Positions 7,375 to 16,708 of a stretch of 64,000 nt of DNA are shown piece by piece. The notes under the pieces are model-generated. The model was given only the letters and a program-made list of their open reading frames with translations. It ran no database searches and had not been told where the DNA came from. Source of the DNA: Gaiellasilicea sp963802765. Its GTDB lineage: Bacteria > Actinomycetota > Thermoleophilia > Gaiellales > Gaiellaceae. The translations under genes and the position numbers were made by a program. The stretch is taken from contig CAWDJZ010000009.1 of the NCBI GenBank assembly GCA_963802765.1, forward strand, positions 124,001 to 188,000, written 5' to 3'. The first letter of the stretch is position 1. The number at the start of each line of letters is the position of its first letter.

Positions 7375-8356
7375 CCTCGGGGCGGTCGTCGAGGCGATCC
7401 GCGGACGTGACCGCTTCCTCGTCACCACGCACGAGAACCCCGACGGCGACGCGCTCGGCTCGCTGCTCGCGATGCACCTGGCGCTCCGCTCGCTCGGCAA
7501 GGACAGCGTCATGTTCCTCGCGGGGCCGGCGCCGCTCCCCGGCGAGTACCGGTTCCTGCCGCTGGAGGAGCTTCGGCGCGAGCTCCCCGGCGATGCCGCC
7601 GAACGGACGCTGATGGCCGTCGACTGCGCGAACGAGACGCGGCTCGGCGCCGACCCGGCCGTGCTGCACCAGACACACTTCACCCTCAACGTCGATCACC
7701 ACCACGACAACTCGCGCTTCGGCGACGTGAACCTCGTCGACTCGGGCGCCTCGTCGACGGGCGAGGTGCTCCGCGACGTCTTCCTCGAGCTGGGCGTCGA
7801 GCTGACGCCGGAGCTCGCCGAGCCGCTCTACGTCGCGCTCGTCACCGACACCGGACGCTTCCAGTACGCCAACACGACGCCCAAGGCGCTCCGGCTCGCG
7901 GCGGAGCTCGTCGAGGCCGGCGCGGACGTGCACAAGGTCTTCCAGGGGGTCTACGAGAGCGTCCAGTTCGCCAAGCTGAAGCTGCTCGCGCGGGCGCTCG
8001 AGCGGGCGCAGGTCTACGAGGGAGGAGGCCTCGTCGTCTCCTACCTGCTCCGCGACGACTTCGCCGAGGTCGGCGCCGTGGAGCCCTACTCGGAGGGGAT
8101 CATCGACTTCCTGCGCGCGGTCGAAGGCGCCGACATGGCCGCGCTCATCCGGGAGCCGCCCCGCGGCGGCAGCCCGGCGCGGCGGGTCTCGCTGCGCGCC
8201 TCCCACGACGAGCTCGACGTGTCCGCGATTGCGCGCGCCTCGGGCGGAGGCGGTCACCGGCAGGCGGCCGGCTTCTCGAGCGACGACTCGATCGACGAGA
8301 TCACGGCCTTCCTGCGGCGCGAGTTCGCAGCGGCGGCCGCCGCTGCTGCCGGCTGA
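7337..8356 (+). CDS. nrnA: DHH/DHHA1 phosphoesterase, NrnA-type oligoribonuclease / pAp phosphatase
   Basis: 339 residues. The DHH domain carries TTHENPDGDALGS (motif I), the metal-binding Asp in MAVDCANE, and the DHH motif in NVDHHHDNSRFG. The DHHA1 domain ends in SGGGGHRQAAGF. NrnA-type enzymes degrade nanoRNA and 3',5'-pAp, recycling the ends of RNA decay. It lies between rbfA and truB as in many actinobacteria and Firmicutes. The ATG at 7337 overlaps rbfA; its own stop overlaps the truB ATG (TGATG). Confidence 0.92.
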   Translation: MSSPPNQTTTAADLGAVVEAIRGRDRFLVTTHENPDGDALGSLLAMHLALRSLGKDSVMFLAGPAPLPGEYRFLPLEELRRELPGDAAERTLMAVDCANETRLGADPAVLHQTHFTLNVDHHHDNSRFGDVNLVDSGASSTGEVLRDVFLELGVELTPELAEPLYVALVTDTGRFQYANTTPKALRLAAELVEAGADVHKVFQGVYESVQFAKLKLLARALERAQVYEGGGLVVSYLLRDDFAEVGAVEPYSEGIIDFLRAVEGADMAALIREPPRGGSPARRVSLRASHDELDVSAIARASGGGGHRQAAGFSSDDSIDEITAFLRREFAAAAAAAAG

Positions 8357-9012
8357 TGCCGCCGAGGGGGCTCGAGCCGAGCGGGATCATCCTCGTCGAC
8401 AAGCCCGCGGGGCCGTCGTCGTTCGCGATCGTCGCGCGCATCCGTTCCCGGACCGGGACGAGGATGGGGCATGCGGGAACTCTTGACCCTTTCGCGACAG
8501 GATTGTTGCTTCTGCTCTCCGGCCGGTCGACAAAATTGGCGGGATCATTCGTCGGGCTCGACAAGCGCTATCTCACGGACGTCGACCTGACGGCCCGCAC
8601 CTCGACGGGCGATCCGGAGGGGGACGTCGTCGAGCGCGTCGAGGCGCCCTCGCCGGACGTCCTCGAGCCGCGGCTCGAGGCCCTCCGGGGCGAGATCGAG
8701 CTGCCGGTCCCGGCCGCCTCCGCGGTCAAGATCGGCGGCGAGCGCGCCTACCGGCTGCACCGCCGCGGCGTTCAGGTTGAGATGCCGCTGCGGCGCTCCC
8801 GCGTCGACGCACTCGACGTCATCGCGTATAGAGACGGCATCGTCCGCCTCGACCTGCGCGTGAGCTCGGGGACCTACGTCCGGGCGATCGCGGAGGCACT
8901 CGGGGGCCACTGTCGGACGCTGCGCCGGCTCGAGATCGGCCCGTTCAGCGTCGAGGACGCCGACGAGGAGCGGGTGATCCCGGCCGACCAGGCATTGGCG
9001 CTGCTGCGATGA
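8356..9012 (+). CDS. truB: tRNA pseudouridine(55) synthase
   Basis: 218 residues, shorter than the usual ~300 because the C-terminal PUA-like domain is missing or minimal. The catalytic Asp lies in MGHAGTLDPFATGLL. The family blocks GIILVDKPAGPSS, KRYLTDVDLTARTSTGD, VPAASAVKIGGERAY and VSSGTYVRAIAEALG are all present. TruB converts U55 in the T-loop of tRNAs. Its stop overlaps the ribF ATG (ATGA), so the two are coupled. Confidence 0.95.
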   Translation: MPPRGLEPSGIILVDKPAGPSSFAIVARIRSRTGTRMGHAGTLDPFATGLLLLLSGRSTKLAGSFVGLDKRYLTDVDLTARTSTGDPEGDVVERVEAPSPDVLEPRLEALRGEIELPVPAASAVKIGGERAYRLHRRGVQVEMPLRRSRVDALDVIAYRDGIVRLDLRVSSGTYVRAIAEALGGHCRTLRRLEIGPFSVEDADEERVIPADQALALLR

Positions 9013-9852
9013 GTTCCGCTGCACGGCAGGTCGCGGTCGCGATCGGGACCTTCGACGGCGTGCATCTCGGGCACCGCAGGGTGGTCGAGGAGGCGCTCGC
9101 CACGGGGCTGCCGGTGCGGGCGCTCACCTTCCATCCCCACCCACGCGGCGTCGTCAGCGGCAATCTCGTCGAGCTGATCTCGACGCTCGAGCGCAGGCTC
9201 GAGCTGCTCTCGGAGCTCGGCGTCGCCGAGACGACCGTGGTCGACTTCACGCTCGAGCTGGCGGCGCAGGAGCCCGAGGTGTTCGCGGCCGAGTGGCTGG
9301 CGGATGCGGCCGTGATCGTCGCGGGCGAGGACTTCCGCTTCGGCCGCGGCCGCACGGGCGATCTCGACCTGCTCGAGCGCGCTGGGCTACAGCGTGCGCG
9401 CTGTTCCGCTGCTGGAAGGAGTCTCGTCGAGCGAGATTCGCCGTCACCTGCACGCCGGCGAAGTCGAAGACGCTGCCCGGTTGCTGGGTCGGCCGCCTGA
9501 GCTGGACGGAGTCGTGGTCGGCGGCGATCAGCGGGGAGGCACGCTCGGGTACCCGACGGCGAACCTCTCCGTCGATCCGGCGCTGCTCGTGCCCCGGTAC
9601 GGGATCTACGCGGGCGCTGCGCTCGGCCATCGGGCGGCGATCTCCATCGGCCTCAACCCGCACTACGGCGGAGAGGAGCGGCGGATCGAGCCGCACCTGC
9701 TCGACTTCGAGGGCGACCTGTACGGCCGGCGGCTCGTCGTCGAGCTGTGGCAGCGGCTCCGCGACGAGCAGGCTTTCGGCAGCGAGGCCGAGCTGGTCGA
9801 CCAGATCGCGCGAGACGTCGCCGCGACGCGGGAGGCCGTGCGGCCGGTGTAG
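9009..9852 (+). CDS. ribF: Bifunctional riboflavin kinase / FAD synthetase (one +1 frameshift)
   Basis: The N-terminal FAD synthetase half (GTFDGVHLGHRRVVEEAL, LTFHPHPRGVV, VIVAGEDFRFGRGRTG) is in the first frame. After about 9385 the protein continues one frame on (VRAVPLLEGVSSSEIRRHL), followed by the riboflavin kinase half with RGGTLGYPTANL and GLNPHYGG. One extra base near GCGCTGGGC explains the break. Total ~281 residues, near family length. It makes FMN and FAD. Confidence 0.92.
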
Positions 9853-9870
9853 CCAGGTAGGTTGGAGCGC

Positions 9871-10798
9871 GTGAGCGTGAACGGCTCCATGATCCACGCC
9901 CGCGGCCTCGTGAAGCGTTTCGGCGACCTCGTCGCCGTCGACGGCATCGACCTCGACGTGCGGCCGGGCGAGGCGTTCGGCTTCCTCGGCCCGAACGGGG
10001 CGGGGAAGAGCTCCACGATGCGGATGATCGGCTGCGTCTCGCCGGTCACGGCCGGCACGCTGCGCATTCTGGGCCTCGACCCCGACGGCGACGGCCCGGC
10101 GATCCGCGCCCGGCTCGGCGTCGTGCCGCAACAGGACACGCTCGACTTCGAGCTGACGGTGCGCGAGAACGTGCTCATCTACGGGCGCTACTTCGGCCTC
10201 TCGCGGCATGAGCTACGGCCGCGGATCGAGGAGCTGCTCGACTTCGTCCAGCTCTCCGAGCGGGCCGGCGACAAGGTCGAGCCGCTCTCGGGCGGGATGA
10301 AGCGGCGGCTCACGATCGCGCGCTCGCTCGTCAACGACCCCGACCTGCTCCTGCTCGACGAGCCGACGACGGGCCTCGACCCGCAGGCCAGACACGTCGT
10401 CTGGGACCGGCTCTTCCGGCTCAAGCAGCGTGGCAAGACGTTCGTCGTCACGACGCACTACATGGACGAGGCGGAGCAGCTCTGCGATCGCCTCGTCGTC
10501 ATGGACCGCGGCAAGATCGTCGCCGAGGGCTCGCCCTGGCAGCTGATCCAGCGCTATTCGACCCGCGAGGTGGTCGAGATCCGGTTCGAGCGCGAGCGGC
10601 CGCAGAACGGGAAGCTTCGACGGTGTTGCCGACCGGGTCGAGGAGCTGCCCGACCGCGTCCTCCTCTACACGCGCGACGGGGATGCGACCGCGGCCGCGG
10701 TCGCGCAGAAAGGGCTGCCGCCGCACTCGACGCTCGTCCGGCGGAGCACGCTCGAGGACGTCTTCCTCCACCTCACCGGCCGCTCGCTGATCGAGTAG
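9871..10798 (+). CDS. ABC-2 exporter ATP-binding protein (one +1 frameshift)
   Basis: DrrA/NodI-like ATPase of a drug or lipid exporter. Walker A GPNGAGKS, Q-loop VPQQDTLDFELTVREN, signature LSGGMKRRL, Walker B LLLLDEPTTGLDP and the switch TTHYMDEAE are in the first frame. From about 10611 the C-terminal domain (DGVADRVEELPDRVLLYTRD, then RRSTLEDVFLHLTGRSLIE) is one frame on and ends at TAG 10798. Start: GTG 9871, seven bases after a TAGGTT -10-like box; a TTG at 9862 and an ATG at 9889 are alternatives. Read without correction it falsely fuses to the permease. Confidence 0.9.
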
Positions 10799-11574
10799 TG
10801 GACGCCATCCTTCAGCCGCTCCGCGCCTACGAGCACTGGCTCGCGCAGTACAAGCGCGTTTGGCGGGGCACCGTCGGCACGAGCCTCGTGAACCCGATCC
10901 TCTACTTGACCGCGCTCGGGGTCGGCCTCGGCACGATCGTCGACGAGACGCAAAACGCCCCCGGCGGCGTGCCGTACCTCGACTTCGTTGCGCCGGGGCT
11001 CCTCGCCGCAGCGGCGATGCAGACCGCAGCGACCGAGTCGAGCTGGCCCGTGATGGCGGCGATCAAGTGGTCGCGCGTCTACTACGGGATGATCGCGACG
11101 CCGCTGACGGAGCGGGACGCCTTCATCGGCCACCAGCTCTTCGTCGTCACGCGCGTTCTCGTGTCGTCGACCGCGTACCTCGCGATCATCGCCGTCTTCG
11201 GTGCAGTCTCCTCGTGGCTCGGCCTCCTCGTCGTCCCGGTGGCGGTGCTGATCGGAGCGGCGTTCTCCATGCCGATGGCGGCCGTCTCGGCAAGCGTCGA
11301 GAACGACAACACCTTCGTCACGATCTTCCGCTTCCTGATCGTGCCGATGTTTCTCTTCTCGGGCACGTTCTTCCCCGTCTCGCAGTTGCCGCTCGCGTTC
11401 GAGTTGGTCGCGTACGTGACGCCGCTCTGGCACGGCGTCGCGCTCTGCCGGATGCTCACCCTCGGCGACGTCGACGCGGCGGCCGCGCTCGGCCACGTCG
11501 CCTACCTCGCGGCCTGGGCTGTCGTCGGGTTCGAGCTCGCCCGTCGTGCCTACCGGAAGCGGCTGCTCGGATGA
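10798..11574 (+). CDS. ABC-2 type transporter permease
   Basis: 258 residues from GTG 10798, whose first base is the last base of the ATPase stop. Six hydrophobic segments are visible, with the ABC-2 family features LVNPILYLTALGVGLG near the N-terminus and FLIVPMFLFSGTFFPVSQLP near the C-terminus. It would form the membrane channel with the preceding ATPase and the next permease as an inner-membrane exporter. The cargo is unknown. Confidence 0.9.
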   Translation: MDAILQPLRAYEHWLAQYKRVWRGTVGTSLVNPILYLTALGVGLGTIVDETQNAPGGVPYLDFVAPGLLAAAAMQTAATESSWPVMAAIKWSRVYYGMIATPLTERDAFIGHQLFVVTRVLVSSTAYLAIIAVFGAVSSWLGLLVVPVAVLIGAAFSMPMAAVSASVENDNTFVTIFRFLIVPMFLFSGTFFPVSQLPLAFELVAYVTPLWHGVALCRMLTLGDVDAAAALGHVAYLAAWAVVGFELARRAYRKRLLG

Positions 11575-12363
11575 CGCACGATCGCGGCACGCCTGCTCGA
11601 CCGGCCCGGCGGCCGCGGGGTCCACCTGTTCGAGCGCAACGTGATGAGCCACCGGCGGATGCCGGCGATCATCCTCTCCGGCTTCTTCGAGCCGCTCTTC
11701 TACCTGCTCGCGCTCGGCTACGGGCTCGGTGGCTACGTGGGCGAGGTCGTGATCGACGGGCAGCCGATCGAGTACGCCGCCTTCGTCGCTCCGGCGCTGC
11801 TCGCCGCCTCCGCTTTCAACGGCGCGTTCTACGACGCGACCAACATCTTCTGGAAGCTGCGCTACCAGAAGCTCTACGACGCCGTGCTCGCGACGCCGCT
11901 CGGGCCGAGGGACATCGCGGTCGGGGAGACGGCTTTCGCCCTCTTTCGCGGCCTGATCTACGCGGTCGGCTTCTTCACCGTCATCCTCGCGCTCGGTCTC
12001 GTCCAGTCGTGGTGGGCGCTGCTCGCGTTGCCCGCCACCGTGTTCATCGGCTTTGCGTTTGCCGGGGCGGGGATCGCGGCGGTCACCTACATGCGCAGCT
12101 GGCAGGACTTCGACATCCTCAACCTTGCGGTGCTGCCCATGTTCCTCTTCTCGGCGACCTTCTTCCCGCTCTCCACCTATCCGGGGTGGCTCCAGGCCGT
12201 CGTGCAGCTGACGCCGCTCTACCACGCCGTTTCGCTTCTACGCGGGCTGACGACTGGCGCGGTCAGCGCCGCGCAGGTCGTCGATGTCGCCTACCTGGCC
12301 GCGCTCGGGCTGTTCGGTGCCTGGCTGGCCGGCCGGCGGATCGCGAAGCTCCTGCTCACGTGA
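11571..12363 (+). CDS. Second ABC-2 type transporter permease (+1 frameshift near the start)
   Basis: Most of the protein is clean from 11641 (MMSHRRMPAIILSGFFEPLF, then YLLALGYGLGG, MFLFSATFFPLSTYPGW). The same frame is open back to 11575 and reads ARLLDRPGGRGVHLFERN, so the real start is probably the ATG at 11571 that overlaps the previous stop (ATGA), with one extra C near 11577. About 260 residues with six membrane spans. Together with its neighbours it gives an ATPase plus two permeases, a DrrABC-like layout. The end overlaps the opposing ggt gene by 8 bases. Confidence 0.88.
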
Positions 12364-13736
12364 GTGTGACGGCGTGGCCGCTGCGGCGCGGGTCGCCCGC
12401 TCCGCCGGCCGGCGAGAGCAGGCTGACGCCGCCGAAGTAGTGATGCTGCGCCGCCCAGCGGCGCACGTGCAGGCCGGCCCGCTCCAGCTCGAACAGGGCG
12501 TCCTCGTCGACGCCCGGCTCGGCGTTGACGACGTCGCCGGCGCGGTGGAAGCGCGGCCGAGCGACGGCGGCGCGCGGGATCGAGTCCCTCGTCGAGGATC
12601 CCCGCCGCGACGCCGACGAGCGCCGTCCGCAGCCTCGTGCCTCCGGCCGACCCGATCGCGAGCACGATGCCGTCCTCGGCGAGCGCGAGGCTCGGCGCCA
12701 TCATGCTGGCCATCCGCTCGCCCGGCTGGAGCGGCGCCAGCACGAGGTCGACCTCGCCGAGCATGCTGTTCAGGTGCAGATCGAGCCCGGGCAGGAAGTC
12801 GCCGGTACCGAGCCCGAGGCTCGTCGTGAGCACGCAGGCTCGGCCCTCGCCGTCCGCGGTGACGAGGTTGGTCGTGTCGCCGCCGACCGCGGGGCCGTCG
12901 AGGGCGTCGAGGGCGTCGAGGGCGTCGAGAAGAGCGTGGACACGCGCCGCCGGCTCGAGGCGTCGCAGCGGCTGCAGGCGCCGTAGTGACCTCGGCACGC
13001 CCGAGATCCCCTCGCGCGTGAGGAAGCGAGTCCCGGCGTAGGGCAGCTCGAGCGGCTCGATCCAGCGCGCTTCGTAACGCTCCAGATCGTCGCCCGTGAC
13101 ACCGACCCCGTCGAACTCGAGCAGCGCACGCGAGAGCGAGCCGGTGTAGACGCTCTCGGCGCCCTCCGCGGCGACCAGCTCCAGCGCGGCCTCCAGGCCT
13201 GGTTGCGCCAGCGTCTCGCCCGGCTCGAGCGGGCGGCCCTGCGGGGCATAGATCCGCGCCCCGTCCGCCTGCATGGTGAAGACCGGCGCGAGCATGGCGA
13301 GGCAGGAGGCGTGGGCCGTAGGCACGATCACGCCGTTGCGGGCCAGCCGCCGTGCCGGCTCGACGAGTCGCGGCCAGGGGAGCCTCCCGTGGCGGCGCCA
13401 GAGCGCGTCCAGCCCGGCCGGGAGACCGGGCACGGCGCAGGTGCCCGGCCCGACGGCGTAGTGGACGAGCTCCTCCCCGAACGGCACCTTCAGCTCCACG
13501 GGCGGCGCGCCCGTCCCGGAGGGCACATCGACGAAGCAGTCGAGCAGCGAGGCCTCGCTCCCGTCCCAGTAGAGCGCGTGCCCGCCGCCGAGCAAGCCCG
13601 TCATGATCGTCTCGGCGACGCAGGAGGCGAGACAGGCGGCGACCGCTGCGTCCGCCGCAGTCCCACCCTCCTCGAGGATCTCGATCCCGGCCGCCACCGT
13701 GTCGGGATGCCCGGCTGCAACACCGCTTGGAAGCAC
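12356..13736 (-). CDS. ggt: Gamma-glutamyltransferase family protein (one +1 frameshift)
   Basis: Ntn-hydrolase that cleaves or transfers gamma-glutamyl groups, or a cephalosporin-acylase-like relative. The start region GHPDTVAAGIEILEEGGTAADA and GLLGGGHALYWDG match the large subunit. The autocleavage/catalytic Thr lies in VGGDTTNLVTADGEG. SMLGEVDL and IGSAGGTRLRTALVGVAAGI mark the small subunit. From about 12578 the frame moves by one and reads FHRAGDVVNAEPGVDEDALF to the stop at 12356. About 460 residues, short for GGT, with no signal peptide seen. A 9-bp unit repeated about 3.5 times (12897-12928) encodes DALDALDALD. Confidence 0.82.
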
Positions 13737-13744
13737 GGGTTGCT

Positions 13745-13750
13745 ACCCTA
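13745..13750 (-). promoter_or_regulatory. -10-like box for ggt (minus strand)
   Basis: On the minus strand TAGGGT lies eight bases before the ggt GTG (13734-13736) in the 94-base divergent gap shared with rpsO. The transcript would be nearly leaderless. Motif evidence only. Confidence 0.3.
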
Positions 13751-13830
13751 GTCCGCGACCGAGCTCTCGGCCGGACGTGTCTTCCTTCACGCCGCGCGGG
13801 GACTCCGGAGACGACGACAGAGGAGGACGC

Positions 13831-14100
13831 ATGGCCCTCACCAAGGAAGTGAAGCAGGAGCTGATCGGGAAGCACGGCCGCAACGAGGCGGACACGGGCT
13901 CCCCGGAGGTGCAGATCGCGATGCTCACGAGGCGGATCAACGACCTCACCGAGCACCTGCGCACCCACCAGAAGGACCACTACTCCCGGCGCGGGCTCCT
14001 GAAGCTCGTCGGCCGGCGGCGGCGGTTCCTCACGTACATGCAGAAGCACGACCTCGAGGGCTATCGCGCCCTGATCAAGGAGCTAGGCCTCAGGCGCTAG
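13831..14100 (+). CDS. rpsO: 30S ribosomal protein S15
   Basis: 89 residues, exactly the usual S15 length. Landmarks: IGKHGRNEADTGSPEVQIAM, then RINDLTEHLRTHQKDHYSRR and LLKLVGRRRRFLTYM. S15 binds the three-way junction of 16S rRNA early in assembly. A strong GAGGAGG lies before ATG 13831. It is paired with pnp as in most bacteria. Confidence 0.97.
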   Translation: MALTKEVKQELIGKHGRNEADTGSPEVQIAMLTRRINDLTEHLRTHQKDHYSRRGLLKLVGRRRRFLTYMQKHDLEGYRALIKELGLRR

Positions 14101-14107
14101 CAATCAG

Positions 14108-14172
14108 GGAGAGTGGAAGCTTGGACGAGCCCCGCAGTCACGTGCCGGGGCTGATCCAAACTTCCACTCTCC
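14108..14172 (+). promoter_or_regulatory. Long two-part hairpin between rpsO and pnp
   Basis: The outer arms 14108-14125 and 14155-14172 (GGAGAGTGGAAGC... / ...CTTCCACTCTCC) pair over 18 positions with one mismatch. An inner stem AGCCCCG/CGGGGCT (14128-14134 / 14146-14152) closes an 11-base loop. In Escherichia coli a double-stranded stem at the same place is cut by RNase III, and PNPase then represses its own mRNA. The position and size suggest a similar control. It is also a candidate rpsO terminator, although no T run follows. Confidence 0.7.
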
Positions 14173-14196
14173 ACCAAGCAGAGTGGAGGAAATGGA

Positions 14197-16668
14197 ATGA
14201 GCACCGTCATGGGGCAAAGCGCCTCGGTCGCCGTGGAGATCGGCGGCAAGGAGATCACCTTCGAGACCGGCCGACTCGCCAAGCAGGCGGACGGCGCGGT
14301 CGTCATGCGCTCGGGCGAGACGATGGTCCTCGCGACCGCCGTCGGCCGGCCGGATGCGCGTGAGGGAGCGGACTTCTTCCCGCTCACGATCGACGTCGAG
14401 GAGCGCGCGTACGCCGCCGGGAAGATCCCGGGCGGCTTCTTCAAGCGTGAGGGGCGCGCCACCGAGCGCGCGACCCTGACCGCGCGGATGATCGACCGCC
14501 CGATCCGGCCGCTGTGGCCGAAGGGCTTCCGCAACGAGGTGCAGGTCATTTGCACCGTCCTCTCGGCCGACCTGGTCACCCCGCACGACATCCTGTGCAT
14601 CAACGGCGCCTCGGCTGCGCTGATGATCTCGCCGCTGCCCTTCTTCGGGCCGGTCGGCGCCGTGCGCATCGGCCGCATCGACGGCGAGCTCGTCGTCAAC
14701 CCGACGCACGAGGAGAACTTCGAGGAGTCGTCGCTCGACCTGATCGTCGTGGGCACGATGGAGGGCCTGACGATGGTGGAGGCAGGCGCCGACGAGGTGC
14801 CGGAGGACGTCCTCCTCGAGGCGCTCGAGCTCGCGCACCAGGAGATCCGCAAGCTGTGCGAGGCGCAGGAGGACCTGCGCCGCCAGGCCGGCAAGGTGAA
14901 GTGGCTCGACCTCGAGCTGAACGCGGAGATCGAGAGCTCACACGGCCACACCATCTGGGAGAGCCTGCAGGCGAAGGGACTGCGCGAGGGCGGGGCGATC
15001 ACCGACGAGCTCGAGGACCAGCTCGCGTCCGAGCTCTCGATGGACTCGACGGAGGAGGACATCAACCGGCGCATGCAGGTTCGCGCCGGGCTCGCGGCGC
15101 TGCTCGAGAAGCAGCGGCTCGCGTCGGTCGAGGGCCCCGTGCGGGCCCAGTTCGAGGACGACCTGCGCGCCCTCACGGACGCGGAGCAGGACTCGAAGGA
15201 GCTCAAGTCGGCGAAGCGGCACCTGCTCTTCGACCGGATCGTCGACACCGTCGACCTGCCCTTCCCGGTCGGGCCGGCGACGGTCGACGGCGAGGCCCCC
15301 GTCGTGAAGGACGCGGTCACGAAGAGCTACGTCAAGAAGGCCGCCGAGGCGATCTACAAGGACCTCGTTCGGAAGAAGATCGCCATCGACAAGCGGCGCC
15401 CCGACGGCCGCAGCGCCGAGGAGATCCGCGCGATCGAGTGCGAGGTCACCGTCAGCCCGCGGGCGCACGGGACGGGCCTCTTCCAGCGCGGCCAGACGCA
15501 GGTGCTGTCGCTCCTGACTCTCGGGACGGCGAAGGAGGGGCAGCGGATCGACGACCTCTCGCTCGAGACCGACCGCCGCTTCATGCACCACTACAACTTC
15601 CCGCCCTACTCGGTCGGGGAGACCGGCTTCATGCGCGGGCCGAAGCGGCGCGACATCGGTCACGGCGCCCTGGCGCAGAGGGCGCTGGAGGCGGTGATCC
15701 CGCCCGCCGAGGAGTTCCCGTACACGATCCGGATCGTCTCGGAGACGCTGGAGTCGAACGGCTCCTCCTCGATGGGCTCGGTCTGCGGCTCGACACTCGC
15801 GCTGATGGACGCGGGTGTGCCGATCAAGGCGCCGGTCTCCGGCATCGCGATGGGCCTCGTCAAAGAGGGCGACGACTACGTCATCCTCACCGACATCCAG
15901 GGGGCGGAGGACCACCTGGGCGACATGGACTTCAAGGTCGCCGGCACGCGGGACGGGATCACCGCGCTGCAGATGGACATCAAGATCATCGGCGTCACGC
16001 AGGAGATCATGCGCGGCGCGCTCGAGCAGGCGAAGCGGGCGCGTGAGTTCATCCTCGACCGGATGCTGGAGGCGCTGCCGGAGGCCCGCACGGAGCTGGC
16101 TCCGCACGCGCCTCGGATCTCGTCGATCCAGATCAACCCGGAGTTCATCGGGATGGTGATCGGTAAGGGCGGCGAGACGATCCGCTCGCTGGAGTCGGAG
16201 TTCGACGTCCAGATCGACATCGAGGAGGACGGCACGATCCTCGTCTACGCGACCGAGGGCACCAAGGCCGACGCGGCGATCGCCGCGATCGACGCGTTGA
16301 CCAAGGAGCCGGAGGTGGGGGACACCTTCACCGGCAAGGTCGTGAAGACGACCCAGTTCGGCGCCTTCGTGGAGTTGAAGAAGGGCACGGACGGGCTCCT
16401 GCACGTCTCCAACGTGGGCCCGGGCCGGGTCGCGCACATCGAGGACGTGATGACGCGCGGCGACGTACTCGACGTGCTCGTACAAGAGGTCGACAAGGCA
16501 CGGGGCCGGATCGGCCTCAAGCTGGTGCACAAGCACGAGGACGGTCGCCTGGTCGAGCCGGCTGAGCTGATCGAGCGGGCGAAGAACGCGCCGCCGCGGC
16601 CGCCGGAGGAGGAGCGCCCCCGCGGCGACCGCCGCGGCGGCCGCGACCGCGGTCCGCGCCGCAGCTAG
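14197..16668 (+). CDS. pnp: Polyribonucleotide nucleotidyltransferase (PNPase)
   Basis: 823 residues, about 100 longer than usual. Two RNase PH-like domains: the first from GKEITFETGRLAKQADGAVV, the second with FPPYSVGETGFMRGPKRRDIGHG and MGSVCGSTLALMDAGVP. They are followed by KH (SIQINPEFIGMVIGKGGETI) and S1 (GKVVKTTQFGAFVELKKGTD) domains and a basic Arg/Gly tail. The extra length is in the helical linker between the PH domains (about residues 230-390), which is Glu-rich. It degrades mRNA 3'-5' by phosphorolysis. Good RBS (GTGGAGGAAATGG). No frameshift. Confidence 0.96.
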   Translation: MSTVMGQSASVAVEIGGKEITFETGRLAKQADGAVVMRSGETMVLATAVGRPDAREGADFFPLTIDVEERAYAAGKIPGGFFKREGRATERATLTARMIDRPIRPLWPKGFRNEVQVICTVLSADLVTPHDILCINGASAALMISPLPFFGPVGAVRIGRIDGELVVNPTHEENFEESSLDLIVVGTMEGLTMVEAGADEVPEDVLLEALELAHQEIRKLCEAQEDLRRQAGKVKWLDLELNAEIESSHGHTIWESLQAKGLREGGAITDELEDQLASELSMDSTEEDINRRMQVRAGLAALLEKQRLASVEGPVRAQFEDDLRALTDAEQDSKELKSAKRHLLFDRIVDTVDLPFPVGPATVDGEAPVVKDAVTKSYVKKAAEAIYKDLVRKKIAIDKRRPDGRSAEEIRAIECEVTVSPRAHGTGLFQRGQTQVLSLLTLGTAKEGQRIDDLSLETDRRFMHHYNFPPYSVGETGFMRGPKRRDIGHGALAQRALEAVIPPAEEFPYTIRIVSETLESNGSSSMGSVCGSTLALMDAGVPIKAPVSGIAMGLVKEGDDYVILTDIQGAEDHLGDMDFKVAGTRDGITALQMDIKIIGVTQEIMRGALEQAKRAREFILDRMLEALPEARTELAPHAPRISSIQINPEFIGMVIGKGGETIRSLESEFDVQIDIEEDGTILVYATEGTKADAAIAAIDALTKEPEVGDTFTGKVVKTTQFGAFVELKKGTDGLLHVSNVGPGRVAHIEDVMTRGDVLDVLVQEVDKARGRIGLKLVHKHEDGRLVEPAELIERAKNAPPRPPEEERPRGDRRGGRDRGPRRS

Positions 16669-16680
16669 AACGAGGTGACC

Positions 16681-16708
16681 CGAGGGGGCGGCGGAAGCCG
16701 CCCCCTCG
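16681..16708. terminator. Bidirectional hairpin terminator between pnp and the methyltransferase
   Basis: Perfect 12-bp stem CGAGGGGGCGGC / GCCGCCCCCTCG with a GGAA loop. It lies 12 bases after the pnp stop and abuts the stop codon of the convergent minus-strand gene (16709). There is no long T run, as is common in high-GC genomes. Confidence 0.75.

Noticed and set aside
9862..11574. Apparent ATPase-permease fusion of the exporter
   Set aside because: A shift at about 10611 makes the frame run on. In the neighbouring frame the ATPase C-terminal domain ends at TAG 10798, on which the permease GTG starts.
12897..12928. 9-bp microrepeat in ggt as a regulatory repeat
   Set aside because: It is in frame, encodes DALDALDALD in a surface helix and is short; ordinary coding slippage.
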